Shown here: piece after piece, positions 34,343 through 41,991 of the stretch
Position numbering within the stretch: position 1 is the first letter of the stretch
How the letters are laid out: each line of letters starts with the position of its first letter
NCBI GenBank assembly: GCA_964529715.1
Contig: CAZGXI010000001.1
Location: 198,879 to 262,878 of the forward strand
Reading direction: 5' to 3'
DNA: 64,000 nt
Source: CAZGXI01 sp964529715
Lineage (GTDB): Bacteria > Chloroflexota > Anaerolineae > Aggregatilineales > Ch27
Program-made: the position numbers and the translations under genes
The notes under the pieces: generated by a model
Databases searched by the model: none
The model's input: only the letters and a program-made list of their open reading frames with translations
Told to the model about the DNA's origin: nothing

Positions 34343-36609
34343 CTACCCCAATCCCAGCAGCAGGCCAACCTGATAGACCAGCGTGGCTGCGCCCCAGGCG
34401 ACGATCAACGTATAGGCAAGCTGGAATAGCGTCCAACGCCCGCCGAACTCGCGGCGCATCACCGCCGTCGAAGACATGCATGGCACGTATAACAGAATGA
34501 AGACGTTAAAAGCTACCGCCGCCAGCGGCGAGAAACGCTCCCGTAGCGCCGTCGCCAACGCCGTATCGCTCGTTTCCTCCGCTGCCCCTGCGCCCAGGAA
34601 ATCCGCCTCTGGCATGGCGACGCCGGGGATCAGATTCACCGTGCGCGGCACAATATTCACCAACTCCTGTCCAGTCAGCAGGATTGCCTCGCCCAACCCG
34701 CGCGCCATACCTACCAGGTCTTCGCCCAGGGTCGTCGTCGGGTCAGCGGGCGGCTCAGACTCCGCCCCGACGTAAATCTGACTCAGGGTTGAGATCACGA
34801 CCTCTTTGGCGACCAGCCCGCTCACCAGCGACCCGGCAGCTTCCCAGTTACCGAAGCCTGCCGGCGCAAAGACCGGCGAAATCACGCGGCTCAGTGAGCC
34901 AAACAGGCTGTCGGCAGGGGACACATGGCGAAACGCCCCCGCCCCCACTGGGATCGCCAGCAGGAACCACAGCACCACCGACGCTGCCAGGATGGTCGTC
35001 CATACCGTGCGCACAAAGTTCGCGCTGCGCTCCCGCACCTGCGCCCACAGACTTTTGAAGGTCGGCATCCGGTAGGGCGGCAGTTCCATCACGAAAGGCG
35101 GCGTGCGCTTGGTCTTGAAGACCGTCTGCCGCAGCAGCAGCCCCGTCAGCACCGCCACCCCGATGCCGACCAGGTATAGAGCAAAGATCAGGTTGCCTGC
35201 CGACGCGCCGAAGAAGGCCGAGCCGAAGATCACGTAGACCGGTAGACGTGCTCCACAGCTCATGAAGGTCGTCAGGAAGGCGGTCAGCTTGCGATCCTCG
35301 ACGCTGTCCAGCGCGCGCGTGGCGTAAATCGCNNNNNNNNNNAGCCAAAGCCGATCATCAGCGGCAGAAAACTTTTGCCGTGCAGCCCCAGCGCGTGCAT
35401 AAAGCGGTCCATCACAAAGGCCGCCCGCGCCATATACCCCGTGTCTTCCAACAGACCGATGGCGGTATAGAGCAAAAACAGCACCGGCAGAAAGACCAAC
35501 ACCCCCCCGACCCCAACCAGCACCCCCTCTACAAGCAGCGCCTCGACCCAGGTGCCGTGCAATCCTAACACCCCTAACACCGCTGCCAGCCATCCGGCTA
35601 TCGGGCCATTGATCGTGGCATCTACCCAATCCACCAGCGGCGCACTGACGTTGGCGACCAGTTGGAACACCGCCCACATCAATACCAAAAAGATCGGCAG
35701 GCCCAACCAGCGATGGGTCAGCACGGCGTCGATTCGGTCGGAGGGCGTAAGGATGTCTTCCGTCGGGCGTGCCACAGCGTGACGCGCCACGTCCGCGATA
35801 AAGGCGTAGCGCCGGTCCACGATCAACGTCTCGGTGTCTTCGCCGCACGCATCGGCGATCCGCCCGGCAGCCTGTCGCGCTGCGTCCAGCAGGATAGGAT
35901 TACGAATACGCTCCGCAATGTCCGCTTCGCCTTCCAACAGCTTCACCGCCAGCCAGCGCGCAGGATACATCTGCGCCAGGGCCGTCTGCGCAATGCGGCT
36001 TTCTAGCGCGGCGATCTCGCGCTCCAACACCTCTCCATAGTCCAACCGGTAAGGGCGTGGACGCTCCCCGTTGTGCTGAGCCAGCACCTGCGCCAACGCC
36101 GCTTTGAGCGCCTCCAGTCCGACGCCCGTGCGAGCAATGGTGGCGACGACTGGCGCGCCGCCTAGCGCCGCCGAGAGCGCCTCCCGGTCGATGCGCATGG
36201 CGAGGCCCTCGGCCACGTCCATCATGTTCAACACGACGATCACTGGTGCGCCAAGTTCGATAAGCTGCACGACCAGGTACAGGTTGCGCTCCAGGTTAGC
36301 GGCGTCCAGCACGGCGATCACTGCGTCGGGGTGCTCGTCCAGCAGGAAATCGCGCGTGATGATCTCCTCGACCGAATAGGCGGTGAGGCTGTACGCGCCG
36401 GGCAGGTCTACCACGACAATCTCCTGCCCGCCCAGGCGCACGCGCCCCTCTTTTTTATCGACGGTTTTGCCCGGCCAGTTGCCGACATGCTGGCGCGCGC
36501 CGGTGAGCGCATTAAAGACGGTGCTTTTGCCCGCGTTAGGATTACCCGCGAGCGCGACCGTGACGGTGGCGACGTTGGTGCTCGCGTCGGCAGGGGTGAG
36601 AATCATCAT
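34343..36609 (-). CDS. feoB: Ferrous iron transporter FeoB (interrupted by an assembly gap)
   Basis: The start is the ATG at 36609 or 36606. The N-terminal G domain has GNPNAGKST, DLPGAYSL and NMMD, followed by a GDI-like helical region and FeoB membrane domains with the Gate motifs (MSCGARLPVYVIF, SLVSGLVAKEVVISTL). A run of 10 Ns at 35333-35342 breaks the frame. The flanks GFG and AIYATRALD fit the family's GFGCNVPA motif exactly if 11 bases are missing, so the gene is probably intact in the organism. It imports Fe(II) across the inner membrane. Confidence 0.93.
35333..35342. other. Assembly gap (10 Ns) inside feoB
   Basis: Ten Ns stand in for unknown bases. The reading frames on the two sides differ; frame logic and the conserved GFGCNVPA motif predict that 11 bases are really absent. 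Confidence 0.9.
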
Positions 36610-36838
36610 ATTCGACCTCGATAGCGCGCGCATCGGCGCGGCGCAGCGATAGATGATAACCGAGTAATTTGTATTCCACCGGGTCGCCAAGCGGCGCGGC
36701 CTTGACCATCTCGATCTCCACCCCGACGACCAGCCCCATGTCCATGACCCGTCGGCGAAAAGGCCCATGCACACGAATATGCCGGACGGTGGCCCGCTGG
36801 CCGGCTTCCAGTTGATCGAGCGTGCACATCCGCGACAT
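36542..36838 (-). CDS. feoA: Ferrous iron transport protein FeoA
   Basis: 98 residues from the ATG at 36838, which has AGGGGGA upstream. SH3-like FeoA core: LDQLEAGQRATVRHI, RRRVMDMGLVVGVEIEMVKAAPLGDP, EYKLLGYHLSLRRADARAIEV. The family normally ends about here; the last 20 residues (Arg/His-rich) overlap the feoB start by 65-68 bases and may be a by-product of that overlap. FeoA binds FeoB and is needed for iron uptake. Confidence 0.9.
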   Translation of the reverse strand: MSRMCTLDQLEAGQRATVRHIRVHGPFRRRVMDMGLVVGVEIEMVKAAPLGDPVEYKLLGYHLSLRRADARAIEVEYDDSHPCRREHQRRHRHGRARG

Positions 36839-36864
36839 CGTTCCCCCTGTAGTGACCCTCATAA

Positions 36865-36881
36865 TTGCGAATCGTTCGCAA
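36865..36881. promoter_or_regulatory. 17-bp palindrome in the feo leader
   Basis: TTGCGAA-TCG-TTCGCAA, a perfect 7-3-7 inverted repeat 27 bases before the feoA start. It could be a Fur-type operator or an mRNA hairpin near the start codon. Confidence 0.55.
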
Positions 36882-36918
36882 CTACACAGACTATGCGCTA
36901 AAAATGCCTTCGCTTCCA

Positions 36919-36934
36919 AGTGACAACCGTCACT
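36919..36934. promoter_or_regulatory. AGTGAC-aacc-GTCACT inverted repeat in the feo leader
   Basis: A perfect 6-4-6 inverted repeat between the feo promoter and the feoA start. Its role is unknown; a second regulator site or an RNA hairpin is possible. Confidence 0.35.
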
Positions 36935-36998
36935 AAAAAAGCGTGAAAGTGAACGGCAAAAGAAATTGGTTCTAAAGTCTGGTTACTCTTTATTTTCT

Positions 36999-37027
36999 AT
37001 TGTAATCGCTGTCCTGCTCTGCAACAA
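36999..37027 (-). promoter_or_regulatory. Candidate promoter of the feo operon
   Basis: On the minus strand: TTGTTG (37027-37022), a 17-base spacer and TACAAT (37004-36999). This would give a leader of about 150 bases before feoA. Confidence 0.5.
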
Positions 37028-37070
37028 CAACACTTCAGCCCGACTGTTCTCGGAGACCCTATATAATTTT

Positions 37071-37089
37071 TTAGGTTAGCCTAAAATAA
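37071..37089. promoter_or_regulatory. DtxR/IdeR-type iron box upstream of feo
   Basis: TTAGGTTAGCCTAAAATAA matches the DtxR/IdeR consensus (TTAGGTTAGSCTAACCTAA) at 17 of 19 positions and is itself nearly palindromic. It lies 44 bases upstream of the candidate feo -35. Iron-loaded repressor would shut feo off. Confidence 0.7.
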
Positions 37090-37134
37090 ATATACCACCA
37101 CTTCCTTGCTGCGCAAGTGGTTGCGGACAGCAAT

Positions 37135-37668
37135 TCAACCGTAAACAGCCAACGTTCTTCGGCGGCGGATGAGCAGTAACACGATGACAACAGCCGAAAG
37201 CCCGATCAGCACCCACTTGATCGCCGCCGCGACCGACGCCAGCAGCACCGTCCCCGCCGGAAAAACCGGCGGATCAGACAGCAGGATCAGGTGCAGGGCG
37301 TTTTCGAGATAATCGCACAGTGCAGCGACGAACGGCAGAGCGAACAGGATCAGGCGCGCGCGGTCTGGCGGGCGGTCGGGCCAGGCAGTTAACCGGGCGA
37401 GCAGACTCGCCAGCAAGACGGCGTAAGCGACGGGAAACAGGTAGTCCAGCCAGATCGTCTGCTGGAACTGCGCCACGCCCGCCGCCCCCCACCCTTCCAC
37501 CACCGCCAGGAAGTTCTCCGGCGTGAAGGCCAGTTGCAGGCCGATCACCGACATCCCGCCGCCCGACGCCCCCGCCAGCGCCCACAAAAGCACCAACAGC
37601 ACCGCAGCAGCAACAGCAGCAATCCACGTGATCCGGGGATCGGTCAGGGCGTGGTAGAGGCGGGCCAT
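37135..37668 (-). CDS. Hypothetical four-helix membrane protein
   Basis: 177 residues with four hydrophobic segments (about 14-33, 70-90, 103-123 and 138-165) and a basic C-terminus (LLIRRRRTLAVYG). No family recognised. The feo iron box lies just downstream of its stop, so it is not part of the feo operon. Confidence 0.7.
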   Translation of the reverse strand: MARLYHALTDPRITWIAAVAAAVLLVLLWALAGASGGGMSVIGLQLAFTPENFLAVVEGWGAAGVAQFQQTIWLDYLFPVAYAVLLASLLARLTAWPDRPPDRARLILFALPFVAALCDYLENALHLILLSDPPVFPAGTVLLASVAAAIKWVLIGLSAVVIVLLLIRRRRTLAVYG

Positions 37669-37717
37669 GCGGGTTTTCCTGTCAGCACGTGGAAAAGGAT
37701 AGCGCCAGTGACGACTC

Positions 37718-37735
37718 CGCCGCCTAAAGGCGACG
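37718..37735 (-). ncRNA. IS200/IS605-type right-end hairpin (possible omega-RNA remnant)
   Basis: A 7-bp stem (one G-U) around TTTA, read on the minus strand just at the stop of the TnpB remnant, followed by a GC-rich flank. This is where IS605-family elements carry the structured end that also forms the 3' part of the guide RNA. Only the position and hairpin support this. Confidence 0.45.
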
Positions 37736-38284
37736 GCTTCCCAGGGTGCGCCTGACCCACTGGCCGACGTTACGCCTTGGCCGCTCCGTCCGAGCGGGCT
37801 TGATGACTGCGCCTTTCGGCAACGGACGCTGGAGCTTGACCTTGATCTCCCCCACGTTCTGCACGTAGAGCAAGGCTCGCCCGTTCTTCTCCAAGCGCAG
37901 CTTGCACCCGTCGCCGTAAGTAGGGGCGTTCAATTGAACGCCCCTACGGTGGAAGCGGTTCGCCCCCTTGAAGCGTGGAAAGCCTGCCTTCTCTCCGGCC
38001 TTGATCCGCCGGAACGCCCCCTGATACGCCTTGTCCAGTCGCCGCAGGGCATGTTGCAGGCTGCTGGCGTTCAGCAACCCCAGCGTCGCCGGGTTCGCCC
38101 GCCGCAGGTCGCGGAAGTACACCCACTGCTGCTGGTACGTGACGCTTTTTCCAGTTTCCCGGTAGGTCGTGATGCGCTGTTCCAGCGCCGCGTTGTACAC
38201 CCCCCGCGCCTGCGCCAGCACAAACACCGCCATGCGTTCCTGGGCATTGGTCAGGTACAAGCGGTACTGGTAGGTACGGATCAT
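37724..38284 (-). pseudogene. tnpB: Truncated TnpB (IS200/IS605-family OrfB) with internal deletion
   Basis: 186 residues. The N-terminal TnpB part is clear (YQYRLYLTNAQERMAVFVLAQARGVYNAAL, LQHALRRLDKAYQGAFRR, GFPRFKG), up to GRALLYVQNVGEIKVKL and GAVIK. The sequence then jumps to a short basic tail (GQWVRRTLGSRRL) next to the element end, so the catalytic RuvC part (about 170 residues or more) is gone. A 28-bp palindrome is inserted in frame at 37920-37947. Intact TnpB would be about 370-400 residues. It cannot be an active nuclease. Confidence 0.85.
37920..37947. repeat. 28-bp palindromic repeat, copy 1
   Basis: GTAGGGGCGTTCAA followed by its exact reverse complement. It lies inside the TnpB remnant and adds about nine codons without breaking the frame. 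A second copy is at 45134-45161. Confidence 0.8.
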
Positions 38285-38390
38285 GCCGGGATCACTGCAT
38301 TGAACATTGCTGAGAGTAATCTTAGTCTATTGCCCATACGTTCGTCTGTCAAGGATTTCGTGAAGGGAGCAAGGCGCATTCCCCTGTCGC

Positions 38391-39821
38391 CTAACCCAGC
38401 ACTTGCGTACTGGGCAAGTGAGGCGACAGTCCCCTGCACCAATTCTCATGGGCCAGCGCGTCGGCGCGGCAGGCGCAGTTGAGCGCCATCGCCCAGTCCT
38501 CGTTCCCCAACGCTTGCCAGCCCGCCACCGTCACGCTCGATGTGCTGGCCGGGTCTACGGCATTGCACGCCTCCGGGTCGGCCTGAACACACAACAAACG
38601 CACGCCCTCCGGCAGAGCCGTCGGGACGGGCGTGGGGGCCTGCAAGACCGTGCCGAAGGCGCACAACGGCGGAGTCTCTGGGCGCAGCAGGGCCGCGCCG
38701 ATCCAGCAGCGCCCCCCTCTGCCGTACACCTGCATCCATTCCGGTGGCGTGTTGCCGTCGTCTTGCAGCACCATCACATCCGTACAATTCGGCACGACGG
38801 CGATCACAGCAGCATCCGCCGACGGCTCGGCGCGGCAGTTTGCCCCCGGATCAGCCACCAGCACGGTCGCGTTCTGGCGGCTGGCGAACGCCGGACTCAG
38901 CAGGTCCCAGGCGGGCCTGGGCGTGCGGTCCACGTTGACCAACCCCCAGTGGCAGCCGACCAGTGCTTCCACACCGCCCTCGCACTTCCAGGGTTCGTCG
39001 GCGAACTCGAACAGGAAGAGGTCGATGCCCTCGACGTTCGCCAGGTCGAGCATACTCTGCACAAAGATGCGCTGCGCATCTTCGCTCCCGGCGGTGGCGT
39101 CTGCGCATGACTCGTTGGCGTTGGCGCTCGGCCAGCCCGTCTCGAACAGGATCACGCGCTGATCGGCCAGGGCGGGCATCTGTGCCAGAAAGCGCCACTC
39201 GTTCACCGCATACTGGGCCGCCTCTTCGACCCGGCTGCACCCCCAGAAGCCGTAACTGTGCACACCGACCCAATCCACCGCCGCCAGCAGGTCGGGATGC
39301 GTCTGCCACATCGCCACGTTGTCGGCGTAGCCAACCGGCACAGACACGGCTTCCCGTACCTGCTCGACGTAGCCGATCAGGATCGACTCGGCGTCCTGGC
39401 CCAGGTCGCCGCGCAGCAACACCTCCGAGCCGACCAGCACGCCGATCACGTTCGGATAGGCGTTCGCCAGTGCGATGGCGGCGGCAATCTCCTGCTCATT
39501 GGCGGCAGAAGAACTACCGATCCATGCCTGGGCCACCACCTGCACGCCCACCGCCTCGGCCTCGGCGATGATCGTCTCTGCCACGCCGGTCGAACTGTAA
39601 AGGCGGATGACGTTCACCTTCTCCGCAAGCAGCGCCAGGTCCTCGCGGAGCTGTTCCGCCGATGGCGCTTCGCCGCCTGGCCCCTGCCCCTCGCGGAACG
39701 GGCCATAGTTCAGGCCGAGCAGCGGGGCGTCGTGGCCGCTTTCCTGGCGCAGCGGCGCGGCCAGCAGCACATCGGGTAGCATCAGGAGCGCGCACAGTAT
39801 AGCCAACAGCTTGAGACGCAT
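38391..39821 (-). CDS. Secreted glycoside hydrolase family 17-like protein with SH3-like C-terminus
   Basis: 476 residues from the ATG at 39821 with a clear signal peptide (MRLKLLAILCALLMLPDVLLAA). The barrel shows GH17 landmarks: LGLNYGPFREGQGP, VIRLYSS, VIGVLVGSEVLLRG (acid Glu), VGYADNVAMW, DWVGVHSYGFWG and ILFETGWPS (nucleophile Glu). Such enzymes act on beta-1,3-glucans. From about residue 345 an SH3b-like segment with Cys residues follows (NCRAEPSADAAVIAVVPNC), probably for wall or ligand binding. Confidence 0.82.
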   Translation of the reverse strand: MRLKLLAILCALLMLPDVLLAAPLRQESGHDAPLLGLNYGPFREGQGPGGEAPSAEQLREDLALLAEKVNVIRLYSSTGVAETIIAEAEAVGVQVVAQAWIGSSSAANEQEIAAAIALANAYPNVIGVLVGSEVLLRGDLGQDAESILIGYVEQVREAVSVPVGYADNVAMWQTHPDLLAAVDWVGVHSYGFWGCSRVEEAAQYAVNEWRFLAQMPALADQRVILFETGWPSANANESCADATAGSEDAQRIFVQSMLDLANVEGIDLFLFEFADEPWKCEGGVEALVGCHWGLVNVDRTPRPAWDLLSPAFASRQNATVLVADPGANCRAEPSADAAVIAVVPNCTDVMVLQDDGNTPPEWMQVYGRGGRCWIGAALLRPETPPLCAFGTVLQAPTPVPTALPEGVRLLCVQADPEACNAVDPASTSSVTVAGWQALGNEDWAMALNCACRADALAHENWCRGLSPHLPSTQVLG

Positions 39822-39914
39822 GGGTTTTCTCTCCGCCTTTCCATGTGCAAAAGCCCCCTTGCTGATCCTATCATACTCCGGGATGCGCGGTGGTATCCGG
39901 CGGCGCAACCGGGC

Positions 39915-39920
39915 TATAAT
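39915..39920 (+). promoter_or_regulatory. Candidate -10 of the MBL hydrolase gene
   Basis: A perfect TATAAT 36 bases before the ATG at 39956 in the divergent region with the GH17 gene. No good -35 is seen. Confidence 0.4.
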
Positions 39921-39955
39921 GCCGTCAGCCGACAACTCAAGGAGGCGCTTCTCCA

Positions 39956-40837
39956 ATGCGAATCGAATTCCTGGGCAGCGGCGGCGCGATCCCCACCCCG
40001 CGCCCCGGCTGTGACTGCCGGGTGTGCGCGCAGGCGCGGGCGCGCGGCGTACCGTACAGCCGGATGGGGCCGTCGCTGTTCGTGCACGGGCCAGACCTGC
40101 TGATCGACACACCGGAAGACATCGTCCACGCGCTCAACCGGGCCAACATCCGGCAGGTCAAGGCGGCCACGTACAGCCACTGGCACCCCGACCACACAGC
40201 GGGCATCCGCGTGTGGGAATCGCTCAACTTGCGGCTGTGGGATTGGCCGCCCAAGAACCTGGTCACGACGATTTACCTGCCGCAGAAGGTCAAGGAAGAC
40301 TTCGACCGCTGGCAGGGCCTGGCCGAAAAACTGGATTATCTGGAAAAGCGCCTGCGCGTGGTGAAACAGGTGATCGTGCCGGAAGGCGAGTCCTTCACGG
40401 TGGGCGACGCCACCATCCAGCCGATCCTCCTGCCCAATGCGCTGGCCATCAGCGAGGCCAACGTCTACGCCTTCCTCCTCGACGATGGCGCGGCGCGCGT
40501 GCTGATCGCGCCGGACGAACTGGTCGGCTGGACGCCGCCGGACCTGGGGCCGCTGGACCTGGCGATCCTCCCGGCGGGCCTGTTCGAGTTCGATCCCCTG
40601 ACCGGGGAGCGCATCATCCCGGCGGAACATCCCGTGCTGCAATCCGAGGCGACATTCGAGCAAACACTGGAGATCGTGCGGCAGTTGGGCGCGCCGCGCA
40701 CCATCCTCACCCACATCGAAGAAGCGGACGGGGCCAGCTACGACGACCTGCTGAAGCTCCAGCGCAAGCTGATGACCGAACGCAAGGAGTTGGGCAATGT
40801 GGCGTTCGCCTTCGACCGGTTGCAGGTAAGCGTTTAG
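39956..40837 (+). CDS. MBL-fold metallo-hydrolase, PhnP-like
   Basis: 293 residues. It starts as the beta-lactamase fold does (MRIEFLGSGGAIPTPRPGCDC), with metal motif SHWHPDHTAG (His and Asp ligands near 72-81) and later LTHIEEADG. The CDCRVC segment near residue 20 recalls the zinc-binding Cys of PhnP-type cyclic phosphodiesterases. An RNA or cyclic-phosphate phosphodiesterase is likely, but the substrate is not proven. Confidence 0.85.
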   Translation: MRIEFLGSGGAIPTPRPGCDCRVCAQARARGVPYSRMGPSLFVHGPDLLIDTPEDIVHALNRANIRQVKAATYSHWHPDHTAGIRVWESLNLRLWDWPPKNLVTTIYLPQKVKEDFDRWQGLAEKLDYLEKRLRVVKQVIVPEGESFTVGDATIQPILLPNALAISEANVYAFLLDDGAARVLIAPDELVGWTPPDLGPLDLAILPAGLFEFDPLTGERIIPAEHPVLQSEATFEQTLEIVRQLGAPRTILTHIEEADGASYDDLLKLQRKLMTERKELGNVAFAFDRLQVSV

Positions 40838-40840
40838 CAA

Positions 40841-41031
40841 GTGTTTAAGAACCTGCCACATGGACAGGGTGCTCCAATGGCCCTACCCCCCTGCCCCCTC
40901 CCCTCTCCATGAGGAAGAGGGGAAAACACTGGCTGCTCAAGCCCCTCGCCCTGAGGGAAAGGGGTTGGGGTGAGGATTACAGCCGTTGTTGCCCAATGCC
41001 ATCGCTGGCTGATGCGTAGGTTTTTAAACAC
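40841..41031. mobile_element. 191-bp MITE-like element
   Basis: Terminal inverted repeats of 14 bases (GTGTTTAAGAACCT at the left, AGGTTTTTAAACAC at the right, 13 of 14 pairing) enclose 163 bases without an ORF. The interior holds G-runs on the minus strand around 40878-40905 that could form a G-quadruplex. It fills most of the 257-base gap between two genes. Confidence 0.55.
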
Positions 41032-41094
41032 ACTCTGAGACCCACCAACCGGGCACTGAAAACTGAGCACGGCGAACTGAGAATTGAGAACCCC

Positions 41095-41946
41095 ATGTCC
41101 GAGTCCACCCTGCACGACCGTTCTATCATGAGCAAGGCCATCGGCAAGCGGATGCGCATCCGCGTGGTGACGCCGCCGGATTACGACCCGGTCCCGCCGC
41201 AGCCCTACCCGGTGATCTACCTGTTGCACCTGTGGGGGCGCAACGAACGCTACTGGACCGACCGGCTGGCGGTTCACCTGCGGCTGGAAGAGGGCATCGC
41301 CGCCGGGACGCTGCCGCCGCTGATCCTCGCCATGCCGGAGGGCGACAAGAGCTTCTATATCAACGCTGCCGACCCGCCCGGCATCGATTGGACGCAGACG
41401 CCTTACTGGAATGAGACGGAATTCTACCGCCGGGCGCTGCAAGGCTACGGCAATTACGGCGACTACCTGCTCAACGAGGCGATCCCTTTCGTCGAGCGCG
41501 CTTACCCCGTCCGCACAGACCGGGCGGGTCGGGCCATCGGCGGGCTGAGTCAGGGCGCGGCGGGCGCGGCGGTGCATGTCTTCACCGACCCATCGCTGTT
41601 CTGCGCCATCGGCCTGCATTCCCCGGCAGTATTCCGTCCGTCAGAAGTCGGCATCCCCTGGATTTTCGGCCTGAACGATCCGGCGGCCTTCGCCGCGCGC
41701 GACCCGATCCAGCTCGCTGCCCGCCTGACGCCGCAGAACCAGCCGCGTATCTGGATCGACTGCGGCTGGCAGGACTCGCTGCGTGACGCGGTAGAAGACC
41801 TGCACCGTGTGCTATTCGAGCGAGGCATCGCGCACGACTATCACCTGTCGCCGGGCGAGCACGACGGCGCATACTGGATGGATCATGTAGCGGACTACCT
41901 GCGCTTTTATGCCCGCGACTGGGCTACCGGAAACGCCAAGACTTGA
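41095..41946 (+). CDS. Alpha/beta hydrolase, esterase-D-like
   Basis: 283 residues. The nucleophile elbow is GGLSQGAAG (about 143-151), with Asp in the IWIDCGWQDSLRDAV region and His in GEHDGAYWMDH. MRIRVVTPPDYDP and YPVIYLLHLWG are typical of the tributyrin/esterase-D (putative esterase) family. It would hydrolyse an acyl ester, perhaps on a sugar or siderophore-like compound. Confidence 0.88.
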   Translation: MSESTLHDRSIMSKAIGKRMRIRVVTPPDYDPVPPQPYPVIYLLHLWGRNERYWTDRLAVHLRLEEGIAAGTLPPLILAMPEGDKSFYINAADPPGIDWTQTPYWNETEFYRRALQGYGNYGDYLLNEAIPFVERAYPVRTDRAGRAIGGLSQGAAGAAVHVFTDPSLFCAIGLHSPAVFRPSEVGIPWIFGLNDPAAFAARDPIQLAARLTPQNQPRIWIDCGWQDSLRDAVEDLHRVLFERGIAHDYHLSPGEHDGAYWMDHVADYLRFYARDWATGNAKT

Positions 41947-41991
41947 GCACTGTGCTTTGCGCTGCTGTTCTGCAACACAAAACGAGGTCCG

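Noticed and set aside
36542..36609. Frameshift between feoA and feoB
   Set aside because: The overlap of 65-68 bases looks odd, but both proteins have complete domains and feoB has its own start, so it is a normal though long overlap.
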